From: Ruegeria atlantica
GTDB taxonomy: Bacteria; Pseudomonadota; Alphaproteobacteria; Rhodobacterales; Rhodobacteraceae
Reading direction: 5' to 3'
Assembly (NCBI RefSeq): GCF_013032505.1
Contig: NZ_WQCG01000003.1
Location: 124,001 to 188,000 of the forward strand
Length of the DNA stretch: 64,000 nucleotides
Positions 38,630 to 46,053 of this stretch are shown here, piece by piece. How positions within the stretch are numbered: position 1 is the stretch's first letter; each line of letters opens with the position of its first letter. Under the pieces are notes generated by a model. That model was not told the origin of the DNA. It did not search any database and saw only the letters and a list, made by a program, of their open reading frames with translations. Made by a program: the position numbers and the translations under genes.

Positions 38630-38942
38630 CAACTGGCTCCACAGGCTTGAGCTTTCGAAGAACGCGCAACGCTGCATCAGCGACTATCAATCGCCCTTTG
38701 CGAACAGGCCCTTGCCCTTCGATCTCCTCTGCGAAGAACATCAATTGAGATTTCTTGACTCCGAGGGCTACGGCATACCGATCAAGTGTTTCGAGCGTAA
38801 CAGACTTCGTTCCACGCTCTATCTCTGAAACCATGGCTTGCGACATACCCAAGGCGTCTGCCATCTCTTGCTGGGAATAGCCCCAATACATACGAGCAAG
38901 CGCAAGTGCTTCGTTGATCATCTGTTTGTGAGGATCAGCCAT
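38613..38942 (-). CDS. XRE-family helix-turn-helix protein
   Basis: 109 residues. Residues 10-65 are a Cro/C1-type HTH (GYSQQEMADALGMSQAMVSE). A short C-terminal region of about 40 residues follows. GGA lies eight bases before the ATG. It overlaps the reverse-transcriptase start by 17 bases. It could autoregulate the operon or, as in some retrons with small HTH partners, be part of the retron complex. Confidence 0.82.
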   Translation of the reverse strand: MADPHKQMINEALALARMYWGYSQQEMADALGMSQAMVSEIERGTKSVTLETLDRYAVALGVKKSQLMFFAEEIEGQGPVRKGRLIVADAALRVLRKLKPVEPVDAETV

Positions 38943-38978
38943 TTGAGTTTCCAGTAAGGGCTATAAAGGGGTCATCAC

Positions 38979-39104
38979 TTACTCCCACCATGACATCAAC
39001 AGGTCCAGGACCCGAAGGATGTTGACGACAGCGATCCAAATGTATCGCCGCCAAGATGGTTTTTTGCGATGCCGCCGCTGGCGATGAACTTTCTTTTCTC
39101 GCAT
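38979..39104 (-). CDS. 41-residue cationic single-span membrane peptide
   Basis: The peptide begins MREKKVHRQRRHRKKPSWRR, with more than ten basic residues, then a hydrophobic segment of about 20 residues (YIWIAVVNILRVLDLLM) and ends SWWE. GAGGAG lies eight bases before the ATG, an excellent ribosome-binding site. It is followed after 36 bases by the XRE gene in the same direction. The layout resembles small membrane toxins or holin-like peptides, but no homologue is recognised. The same DNA can also fold into hairpins, so it could be part of a structured RNA instead. Confidence 0.5.
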   Translation of the reverse strand: MREKKVHRQRRHRKKPSWRRYIWIAVVNILRVLDLLMSWWE

Positions 39105-39124
39105 GCTTACTGCTCCTCTGTTCC

Positions 39125-39289
39125 GGCCAACACAAGCGTTGGCCCCCGTGGGAACGAGGAATGCGATCAGCGACGTTTGACCCCTTCCATGCCGCGCCCG
39201 GTCCCGGGCGGGCGCGGCGCGCTGCCACGGTCCATCCAGAGACACAGGAACTAGACGAAGGCTCTAAGCCTTCACAGGGCCTCTGGCCC
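39125..39289 (-). ncRNA. candidate structured RNA (possible msr-msd) upstream of the reverse-transcriptase operon
   Basis: Read on the minus strand, four perfect stem-loops follow each other: GGGCC/GGCCC with a 3-base loop (39289-39277), GAAGGCT/AGCCTTC (39273-39257), a ten-pair GC stem GCCGCGCCCG/CGGGCGCGGC (39218-39191), and GGCCAAC/GTTGGCC (39144-39125). Short loops followed by a longer stem beside a retron-type RT is what msr-msd looks like. I could not find convincing flanking a1/a2 repeats, so this is tentative. Confidence 0.3.
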
Positions 39290-39431
39290 CAGCCTTTGTC
39301 GGGTTCTGCACATGCAAGTTTCATCACGCCTTCAACGTAGGCGGTGGCGAGGTCGACTTCAAGTCAATTATTGCTCTCAGCGATAATTAAATTTTCGAGC
39401 CAAAAAATGAAGCGATTCGCTGCAACAGGAG

Positions 39432-39571
39432 TGTCACGGAAAGTGACATGTGAGTTTTTCCGAAATTTCAAATGTGCGTTTTTCCAGTTCGCAACTTGAG
39501 TGCCTCAAGAAACGTTGAGTTCGAACGCTCAAAATGTGCGTTTTTCCAGATTCCCCGATGTGCTATTTTCC
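39432..39571. repeat. array of direct and inverted repeats between divergent island genes
   Basis: Four copies of ATGTGCGTTTTTCC-like sequence start at 39448, 39472, 39534 and 39558: two pairs, each with a 24-base period. Interspersed are inverted repeats TGTCAC-N5-GTGACA (39432-39448), CTTGAG-N3-CTCAAG (39495-39509) and TTGAG-N8-CTCAA (39515-39532). This resembles operators or iterons. The region 39290-39689 holds no other supported gene. Confidence 0.6.
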
Positions 39572-39689
39572 AAAATTCGTGTCATTTATTCTAACCTTTT
39601 CAGTAGCTTAATCTTCGAACTATTCTGATCGTATCCCTCGGACGTCAGCCGAGAGAGTACTGAAGTCAGCAAATAAGGAGAGTTCGAAC

Positions 39690-39971
39690 ATGTCAAACAT
39701 CGCCAATAGCTCAAACGTTATCCCATTCCCTACAGCAAAGGGCGTTAATCCCTGCGCCCGGCCTGATTTGAGCCAATACGAAGACCATCTTCGCAATTTC
39801 GACCTGACGTCTAAGCAACGAAAAGAGTTTCTTGATGCCCTTTGGACTCTGCTCTCGGGATTCATCGACTTGGGCTACGGACTGCACCCGACCCAGTTCC
39901 CCGACATACCTAATGACCTTGATGCAACAACAGTCGGTTCAATTGAACAGCATTTCAAAGATGCGGCTTAG
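39690..39971 (+). CDS. small protein upstream of the serine recombinase
   Basis: 93 residues, soluble, opening with SNVIPFPTAKG; the rest is helical and acidic. AAGGAG lies eight bases before the ATG. It is followed after 82 bases by the recombinase gene in the same direction. A role as a recombination directionality or accessory factor is possible from position only. Confidence 0.65.
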   Translation: MSNIANSSNVIPFPTAKGVNPCARPDLSQYEDHLRNFDLTSKQRKEFLDALWTLLSGFIDLGYGLHPTQFPDIPNDLDATTVGSIEQHFKDAA

Positions 39972-40053
39972 CGTCGGACGATCGGTTTCGAAGGCCTACG
40001 AGCAGCGGGCGCAATCTGCTGTTCGTCTCCAAGCAATAAAGGGTGAATGAGTT

Positions 40054-41622
40054 ATGGACAAAAATGATGTTGAACCAACAAAACAGAAATGCGCAATCTA
40101 CGTACGCGTATCCTCTGCGAAACAAGTTAACGAAGGGTCCGGTCTATCTAGTCAGGAGCAAAGCTGCCGCTCGTACGCGAAAGAGAACGGCTATGAGGTC
40201 GTAGAAGTCTTCAGTGACATAGTCTCGGGTACGGCAGGGGAACGTACCGGTACGAAAGCGTTGGTTCGGTACCTCAGAATGCATCGATCCGAAAAGCTAG
40301 TTGTGGTGGTGGATGATATTGATCGCTTTGCGCGCGACGTGTCCGTCTATAGTGATTTGCACAAGCAAATTGTTGCCGCAGGTGCACGCCTTGAAAGCCC
40401 AAAGTTCAAAATGTCTGAGGAAGCACATTCGATATTCGAACTGAAGCTTCGCGTTCTGTTGGGAGAGTTGGAAGTCGGAAAAAACAAAGAACGTTCACGA
40501 GACAGGGTCATTGCGCGTCTCCAAACAGGGTATTGGACATTTTCAGCCCCAGTTGGCTACGAATACAAAAGACGTGGTCCTGAGGGCAAAGTTCTTGTTC
40601 GTGTTGAGCCAACGGCATCAATTCTTGCCGAAGCGCTTGAGGGCTATGCAAGCGGTCGCTTTCAATCCCAAGCCGAAGTTAAGCGATTTCTGGACTCCAA
40701 AAGCGAGTTTCCGAAGGACTACAGGGGTACTGAAGTCAAATATGACAGAGTAAAACAGTTTCTGACGAACTTGCTGTATGCCGGTTATCTGGAACGGCCG
40801 GAGAGAAACATTCCATTGACCAAAGCAGTGCATGAGCCGCTCATCTCCTATGATACTTACCTGATCATCCAAGACCGCCTCAAATCTTCTGCGGTCGCGC
40901 CAGCAAGAAAAGACATCGACTTGGACTTCCCACTGCGTGGATTCATCAAATGCGCAAAGTGCGGTCGAAAACTCACGTCCTGTTGGTCCAGAAGCGGAAC
41001 CGGGGTCCGATATCCGTATTACCTTTGCCAATATCGTTCCTGCTCAGAGAGGGGAAAGTCAGTTCCTCGCGACCGACTTGAAGGCTACTTTGAAACGCTT
41101 CTGCAGTCTGTAGAGCCATCGCCCGCTACATTTGAAGTCGCTGAGAGAGTATTTCGTGATGCTTGGGAGCGGCGAGGAACGTGGGCAAAGACAGAAGCCG
41201 GACGGCTAAAGCAACGCATCACCCAAATTGAAAAAGAGTGTTCGAACTATCTCAGTCGTGCCGCTCGAACTCAAAATGACGAATTTGCTGCGGCATATGA
41301 ATCCAAAGTTATGGGATTGCGAACTGAAAAGGCCAAAATCGAAGCAGAAATCGACAGAATGACATTTCCAGAGCGTTCATTTGATGAAATGTTCGAACTC
41401 GCCATGCAATTTCTCTCAAACCCCTTTAAAATATGGGAGAAAGCTAGCTGTACGTTGAAACGAGTAGTCCTTAGGCTCGTATTTTCCGGCCCAATAGAGT
41501 TTGACAGAACTGATGGTGTTCGAACTCCAAATACTACCTTACCTTTCAAGGCGTTAGGCTTCATTGAGAGTAGTGATTTGAAAGTGGTGCCCCCACACGG
41601 ACTCGAACCGCGGACCTACTGA
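40054..41622 (+). CDS. large serine recombinase (site-specific integrase)
   Basis: 522 residues. The resolvase domain (13-160) has the nucleophile Ser20 in YVRVSSAKQ, and VDDIDRFARD carries conserved Arg and Asp residues. A Recombinase domain spans about 170-280, a zinc ribbon with CAKC and a later Cys pair about 305-340, and a coiled coil about 385-430. The frame runs into tRNA-Thr on the opposite strand, so the last dozen residues (ending PPHGLEPRTY) are read from the tRNA antisense strand. This fits integration at the tRNA 3' end creating the present C-terminus. It probably mobilises the island. Confidence 0.9.
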   Translation: MDKNDVEPTKQKCAIYVRVSSAKQVNEGSGLSSQEQSCRSYAKENGYEVVEVFSDIVSGTAGERTGTKALVRYLRMHRSEKLVVVVDDIDRFARDVSVYSDLHKQIVAAGARLESPKFKMSEEAHSIFELKLRVLLGELEVGKNKERSRDRVIARLQTGYWTFSAPVGYEYKRRGPEGKVLVRVEPTASILAEALEGYASGRFQSQAEVKRFLDSKSEFPKDYRGTEVKYDRVKQFLTNLLYAGYLERPERNIPLTKAVHEPLISYDTYLIIQDRLKSSAVAPARKDIDLDFPLRGFIKCAKCGRKLTSCWSRSGTGVRYPYYLCQYRSCSERGKSVPRDRLEGYFETLLQSVEPSPATFEVAERVFRDAWERRGTWAKTEAGRLKQRITQIEKECSNYLSRAARTQNDEFAAAYESKVMGLRTEKAKIEAEIDRMTFPERSFDEMFELAMQFLSNPFKIWEKASCTLKRVVLRLVFSGPIEFDRTDGVRTPNTTLPFKALGFIESSDLKVVPPHGLEPRTY

Positions 41623-41660
41623 TTACAAATCAGTTGCTCTACCAGCTGAGCTATAGGGGC
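41585..41660 (-). tRNA. tRNA-Thr (anticodon TGT)
   Basis: The reverse complement is a 76-base class I tRNA with encoded CCA. GCCCCTA pairs with TGGGGGC (one G-U), D-arm AGCTCAGCTGGTAGAGC, anticodon stem-loop CTGATTTGTAATCAG (TGT), T-arm with GGTTCGAGTCC. It is complete, so the island insertion preserved it. Confidence 0.95.
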
Positions 41661-41845
41661 GCTGGGTGTCGATTACTTTCTCTTTTGACGGACTGCAAGC
41701 CTCAATTTTCATCCAAACTTAGGGATTTTGGATTTTCCTTGCGATGCGGCCGTTCACCCTTAAGTGGTGGGTGTGGATTTGACTGTCTCCGGCACAGCCT
41801 GTAACTCGACAGGCGGGTTCAGGAATGCAAGGACAAGAACCAAAC

Positions 41846-42721
41846 ATGCAGTTTGCTATCCACGCAGGTGCGGCTTTTACCGATGAAGGGCGGCTGCTCA
41901 GGTCGTTGCAAGTCAATGGGGACTTACTGACTCAAAATGGCGTGGCTGTCTTCGGTCCTCGCCGTTTCCGGCAAGTGTTCAAACCAGCATTTCAGGCGTT
42001 GAATACACGCCCCCCGTTGCCTGATGAGGTTGAAAGTATTCGGAGCAATCTGCCAATCCAACCTTGGGTGAAGCGGGCCATATTCGTCAGCGAAGACTTT
42101 ATCGGCGAGAAAGACGTGGTACTTTCGGATGGGCAATTCTATCCTTTTGCAGGCAAACGCCTTTCTGTTTTGGAAGAGTCCTTTGGCGATTGTCAGCTGG
42201 AATTGTTTCTGGCCCTCAGAAACCCCGGCAGTTTTATCCCCAAGCACCTGATGTCCCTGCCAGAACAGGCGCGCGAGGGCGTGATCCGCAACAATGATAT
42301 AAGTCACCTCAGCTGGGTCAGGATGATCGAAGACATTCTCGACTTTGCCCCAGGAGTGCAGATCACCTTGTGGTGCAATGAGGACATCCCGCTTATCTGG
42401 GGTGACGTTGTTCGCAGCGTCGGCGGACTATCTTCCGATGTTCCGATCAAAGATGAGTATGACCTGCTGATCTCGTTGCTGACCGAGGAAGGTCAAGCGG
42501 AAGCGCAAGCAGTCCTAAACCAGGAAGCGACGCTTTCACGGACTGAGATTCGGGATACACTTTCCGATGTTCTGGAAAACCATGCCCAACCGGAAAAAAT
42601 GGAAGAAGAATTGAACCTGCCCGGATGGAGCGATGAGATCATCGACGCGTTTTCCGAACTGTACGAACAGGATCTCACCAAGCTGGAAACGATGGCCGGG
42701 GTGAAGGTTCTAAAACCCTGA
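41846..42721 (+). CDS. conserved hypothetical protein
   Basis: About 291 residues, soluble, acidic. The N-terminus (MQFAIHAGAAFTDEG, then LLTQNGVAVFGP) vaguely recalls the layout of sulfotransferase-like proteins, where a beta strand, a phosphate-binding loop and a helix come first, but the loop lacks the usual GTHKTGTT form. I do not assign a function. The start could also be the ATG at 41825; neither has a strong ribosome-binding site. It converges on gapR with a 12-base gap. Confidence 0.7.
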   Translation: MQFAIHAGAAFTDEGRLLRSLQVNGDLLTQNGVAVFGPRRFRQVFKPAFQALNTRPPLPDEVESIRSNLPIQPWVKRAIFVSEDFIGEKDVVLSDGQFYPFAGKRLSVLEESFGDCQLELFLALRNPGSFIPKHLMSLPEQAREGVIRNNDISHLSWVRMIEDILDFAPGVQITLWCNEDIPLIWGDVVRSVGGLSSDVPIKDEYDLLISLLTEEGQAEAQAVLNQEATLSRTEIRDTLSDVLENHAQPEKMEEELNLPGWSDEIIDAFSELYEQDLTKLETMAGVKVLKP

Positions 42722-42733
42722 CCCCGGGGCGAC

Positions 42734-43000
42734 TTACATGCCCAGCGCTTCCTTATACATTTCAAGCACCGCTTCTTCTTCGGCGATATCGTCCTTGTCG
42801 CGCTTGCGCAGCGCGATGACCTTACGCATCACTTTTGTGTCGTATCCGCGCGCTTTGGCTTCAGCCATGACCTCTTTCTGCTGTTCCGCCAAATCTTTTT
42901 TTTCGGCATCCAAGCGTTCGATCCGTTCGACGAACTGACGCAGCTCACCCGCTGTTACACGGTAGTTGGCGGCGGCCTGATCTTCGGTCACGTCTTCCAT
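42734..43000 (-). CDS. gapR: GapR-family nucleoid-associated protein (DUF2312)
   Basis: 88 residues matching DUF2312 over the full length (VTAGELRQFVERIERL, then KARGYDTKVMRKVIALRK and an acidic C-terminal helix ending YKEALGM). In Caulobacter GapR binds overtwisted, AT-rich DNA ahead of polymerases and supports replication and topoisomerases. It is a single gene here. The family is a hallmark of Alphaproteobacteria. Confidence 0.92.
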   Translation of the reverse strand: MEDVTEDQAAANYRVTAGELRQFVERIERLDAEKKDLAEQQKEVMAEAKARGYDTKVMRKVIALRKRDKDDIAEEEAVLEMYKEALGM

Positions 43001-43160
43001 AATTATCTCTCCAAAAGGCTGCGATCTGATGCATTAGCAATGGCAGTTAGCCGGATACATTGCCGCCGCGTGGGCTGCAAGCATCCAATCCTCGATGGGC
43101 TTGTGTGCGCCCGGCCGATCCGCTAAGCGCAAGCAGCATTTGCAGGAAATGTGGGGAACC

Positions 43161-43379
43161 ATGTTCGAATTCATCACCTGGGGCGGTGCCGCCCTTTCGC
43201 TTGCCGGCCTACTAGGCCTGGTTTGGTGTATTCTGCGTGTGATGAAAGCGCGCAAGTCCGGCCTGACGGACGAAGAGTTGCGCGCTGCTGTTCAAAGCGT
43301 TCTGCCGTGGAATCTGGCGTCGCTTTTTCTTTCTGTGATTGGCCTGATGCTGGTGATCCTGGGAATTTCGTTCAGCTGA
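43161..43379 (+). CDS. 72-residue two-helix membrane protein
   Basis: Two hydrophobic segments (about 7-27 and 50-70) flank a charged loop (VMKARKSGLTDEELRA). The ATG at 43161 follows GGGGAA at five to six bases; in-frame ATG 43149 is closer to an AGGA and less likely. Function unknown. It converges on the gene at 43389. Confidence 0.65.
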   Translation: MFEFITWGGAALSLAGLLGLVWCILRVMKARKSGLTDEELRAAVQSVLPWNLASLFLSVIGLMLVILGISFS

Positions 43380-43388
43380 CGCGTTGCC

Positions 43389-43604
43389 TTAGACAGGCAT
43401 ATTGTCGAACTGCGCTTCCATCACATCTTCACACAGCGCGGCATCCAGATGTCGCAGTCGCGAAGGCACATGTACGCCCTGTTGACGCATCCGATCAATC
43501 ACTTTGGTTACACTGGGCTGAAGCGCCAATCGGGTCTCAAGACAGGCATTCTGCAGCTTTTGCTCAAGGTGTTCGGCTTCGGAGTACAAACTACTTGCAG
43601 ACAT
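43389..43604 (-). CDS. 71-residue hypothetical soluble protein
   Basis: Helical, Leu-rich N-terminal half (SSLYSEAEHLEQKLQNA) and an acidic C-terminus. GGGAGG lies seven bases before the ATG at 43604, so the start is secure; the frame runs upstream to 43718 without support. No family recognised. Confidence 0.68.
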   Translation of the reverse strand: MSASSLYSEAEHLEQKLQNACLETRLALQPSVTKVIDRMRQQGVHVPSRLRHLDAALCEDVMEAQFDNMPV

Positions 43605-43849
43605 AATAATCCTCCCAATTGCTATCACTGTCGCCGATATAGGTAACGGTTTTAAGACCTGCTTATCCTGACGAAGAAACGCGCGGAAACCTGCCTGCCA
43701 CCTACCCCGCATCGGCAACCTGAGGCAGAATGATTAAATTCTACTCGGATTCGGATTAACTTGCCTTGACACGCATCAAATCGAAGATTGCCAGTTGCGT
43801 CATATTCTGAAAAACATATATGACTAAAGGCACGCTGACGGAGACCCAG

Positions 43850-44713
43850 ATGACACCAATTGTGAAAGCGTTTTTTGACCCTGACACCAATACGGTCTCG
43901 TACCTCGTACAGGAACCCGAGGGGACGGCCTGCGCAATCATCGACAGCGTTCTGGACTTCGATCACGCTTCGGGTCGAACCAAAACCAGCTCGGCAGATC
44001 AGATCGTCGCTTACGTACGCGACAATGAACTGAGGGTGGAGTGGATTCTGGAAAGCCATGTGCATGCCGACCACCTCTCGGCTGCCCCCTATCTGCAGCA
44101 AGAACTGGGGGGAAAGATCGGCATCGGTGAACAGATCGTTACGATCCAGGAGACCTTTGGGAAGATCTTCAATGAAGGAACCGAGTTCCAGCGCGACGGC
44201 AGCCAGTTTGATGCCCTGTTTCGCGACGGCGACAGCTTTCACGTCGGACAGATGCGCGGTGATGTACTTCACACGCCCGGCCACACGCCTGCCTGCATGA
44301 CATATGTCATTGGAGACGCAGCATTTGTGGGCGATACGTTATTCATGCCCGATTTCGGCACAGCGCGATGCGATTTCCCCGGCGGGTCTTCGGAGAAGTT
44401 ATTCGAGTCGATTCAGAAAATCCTGAGCCTGCCGGATGAAACCCGCATCTTCGTTGGTCATGACTACAAGGCTCCGGGGCGTGATGAATTTGCGTGGGAG
44501 ACAACGGTCGGCGAACAAAAAGCCCTGAACGTCCATATCGGACAGGGCAAGTCCATCGAGGAGTTTGTAGAGATGCGCGACGCGCGCGATGCGACGTTAC
44601 CCATGCCGCGCCTGATTCTGCCGTCTCTGCAGGTCAACATGCGGGCCGGGCAGATGCCTCCTGCGGACGAACAGGGCGATGTGTTCCTTAAGGTGCCGAT
44701 CAACAAGTTGTGA
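43850..44713 (+). CDS. blh: MBL-fold persulfide dioxygenase-like protein (Blh)
   Basis: 287 residues of metallo-beta-lactamase fold. Iron ligands: HVHADH (residues 70-75), the His in TPGHTPACM, the Asp in FVGDTLF, and the His in VGHDYKAPG. This matches ETHE1/Blh enzymes that oxidise glutathione persulfide to sulfite. GGAG lies seven bases before the ATG. It heads an operon with two YeeE/YedE proteins and a sulfurtransferase, the set controlled by BigR/SqrR-type repressors in related bacteria. A candidate regulator lies at 59438. Confidence 0.88.
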   Translation: MTPIVKAFFDPDTNTVSYLVQEPEGTACAIIDSVLDFDHASGRTKTSSADQIVAYVRDNELRVEWILESHVHADHLSAAPYLQQELGGKIGIGEQIVTIQETFGKIFNEGTEFQRDGSQFDALFRDGDSFHVGQMRGDVLHTPGHTPACMTYVIGDAAFVGDTLFMPDFGTARCDFPGGSSEKLFESIQKILSLPDETRIFVGHDYKAPGRDEFAWETTVGEQKALNVHIGQGKSIEEFVEMRDARDATLPMPRLILPSLQVNMRAGQMPPADEQGDVFLKVPINKL

Positions 44714-44745
44714 CGCGGACCCATCAGGCAAACTGAGGACAACAA

Positions 44746-45168
44746 ATGTACACAGAATGGATTTGGGGACTGGCAGGTGGCCTGCTTATCGGGTTGGGCG
44801 CTGCGGTCTACCTTTTGGGCAATGGGCGCATCATGGGGGCAAGCGGAATTCTGGGGGGTCTTGTCGATGGCAGTGACCGGACCCTTGAACGCATAAGCTT
44901 CATTGCCGGTGTCGTTGCAACTCCACTTGTTTTAAGCCCTCTGCTCTCTTCTGCGCCCAAGACCCATCTAACCAGCAATTTCGCGGTGATTGTACTCGCC
45001 GGAGTTCTAGTTGGAGCAGGAACGCGCATTGCAAACGGATGCACCTCGGGGCACGGGGTTTGCGGAATCTCTCGGTTTTCTTTCAGGGGCATCATCGCGA
45101 CGTTGATCTATATCGCCGCGGGAGGTGCAACAATTGCACTTATGCGGCATCTATGGGGGCTGATTTGA
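44746..45168 (+). CDS. YeeE/YedE (sulfur transport) family membrane protein, first copy
   Basis: 140 residues with four hydrophobic segments. The motif ANGCTSGHGVCGISR contains the Cys pair typical of YeeE/YedE half-proteins, which move thiosulfate or sulfane sulfur across the inner membrane. It overlaps the second copy by one base and follows blh by 32 bases, so they are one operon. The two half-size proteins probably work as a pair. Confidence 0.88.
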   Translation: MYTEWIWGLAGGLLIGLGAAVYLLGNGRIMGASGILGGLVDGSDRTLERISFIAGVVATPLVLSPLLSSAPKTHLTSNFAVIVLAGVLVGAGTRIANGCTSGHGVCGISRFSFRGIIATLIYIAAGGATIALMRHLWGLI

Positions 45169-45599
45169 TGCGGATTCTCATTTCTTTGCTGGCTGGCTCG
45201 CTGTTTGGTGCTGGTCTTTTAATCTCGGGCATGACCGATACCACCAAGGTTCAAGGGTGGCTGGACGTGTTCGGCAACTGGGACCCCACCCTGGCATTTG
45301 TGATGGGCGGCGCGATCCTGCCCATGCTCGTCGCGTGGAGGATGACGGCCCACCGCAAGCCGCTGACCGGCGGCCAGTTTCCCAAGGCTACCCCGCCTCA
45401 GTTGGATCGCCGCCTGGTTATCGGATCCATAATGTTTGGCATGGGCTGGGGTTTATCCGGGCTCTGCCCGGGGCCAGCCATCGCGTCCATCACCTATGGG
45501 GGTCTTGGCGGAATCGTGTTTCTTGCCGCGATGCTCGCGGGAATGATTGCGGCGCCCAGGCTTGGTGTGCAACTGGACAGATCCGCAAACGCGGCCTAA
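45168..45599 (+). CDS. YeeE/YedE family membrane protein, second copy
   Basis: 143 residues with about four hydrophobic segments. The conserved GWGLSGLCPGPAI motif carries the single Cys of this half. The ATG at 45168 overlaps the TGA of the first copy. An upstream in-frame extension from 45039 lies within the first copy and is spurious. Confidence 0.88.
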   Translation: MRILISLLAGSLFGAGLLISGMTDTTKVQGWLDVFGNWDPTLAFVMGGAILPMLVAWRMTAHRKPLTGGQFPKATPPQLDRRLVIGSIMFGMGWGLSGLCPGPAIASITYGGLGGIVFLAAMLAGMIAAPRLGVQLDRSANAA

Positions 45600-45608
45600 G
45601 CAATTGCC

Positions 45609-46037
45609 ATGGAGATTCGACCAATAACCCCCCGCTATGCCGTCTCGCCCCAGATCACGGTCGAGGATGTACCAGCCATCGCCGCTGCAGGTTTCGTTAA
45701 GGTCATCTGTAACCGCCCCAATGCCGAAGTTCCGCCCAACATGCAGTCGGATGCAATCGGTCAGGCTGTTCTTGCGGCAGGGATGCAATATGAGGTTCTG
45801 GAACTGACCCACCAGACCATGACACCCGGCAATGTTGCCCTGCAACGGGAATTGGCCGAAAGCTGTTCTGGCCCCGTTTTGGCCTATTGCGCGTCGGGTA
45901 CCCGCTGTTCGGTTGTATGGGCCTTGGGCCAGTGCGACCACATGAGCACGGATGAAATACTCGAGGCCACTACCAAAGCTGGTTACATGTTGGACAACTT
46001 GCGCCCTGCGCTGGATCATATGCGCGATTCAGACTGA
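45609..46037 (+). CDS. TIGR01244-type sulfurtransferase/phosphatase-fold protein
   Basis: 142 residues of dual-specificity-phosphatase-like fold. The loop YCASGTRCS carries a nucleophilic Cys and the Arg of the CxxGxR type. In Blh-containing organisms this domain stands beside or is fused to the MBL domain and handles sulfane sulfur. It is the last gene of the operon, nine bases after the second YeeE/YedE gene. Confidence 0.85.
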   Translation: MEIRPITPRYAVSPQITVEDVPAIAAAGFVKVICNRPNAEVPPNMQSDAIGQAVLAAGMQYEVLELTHQTMTPGNVALQRELAESCSGPVLAYCASGTRCSVVWALGQCDHMSTDEILEATTKAGYMLDNLRPALDHMRDSD

Positions 46038-46053
46038 TAATGGCCTCAAGCGA

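Larger units (their letters stand above)
36427..41590. mobile_element. tRNA-Thr-associated genomic island with serine recombinase and reverse-transcriptase operon
   Basis: A block of about 5.2 kb. On its right it ends in the 3' end of tRNA-Thr, immediately after a large serine recombinase gene. It carries a reverse transcriptase, a HEPN/zinc-ribbon protein, an XRE regulator and two small proteins, none with core functions. Base composition is visibly more AT-rich than neighbours. The left boundary is a guess based on AGTGGTGC; the right boundary is better supported. Confidence 0.6.

Noticed and set aside
38935-39327. A 130-codon minus-strand frame across the stem-loop region
   Set aside because: It has no ribosome-binding site at its ATG, and the sequence is a mix of hairpin-derived Arg/Gly/Pro runs; RNA structure or the 41-codon gene explains the region better.
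43728-43741. GAATGATTAAATTC palindrome upstream of blh as a SqrR operator
   Set aside because: The half-sites are in the reverse order and the spacing differs from the SqrR consensus as I recall it; too weak to list as a feature.
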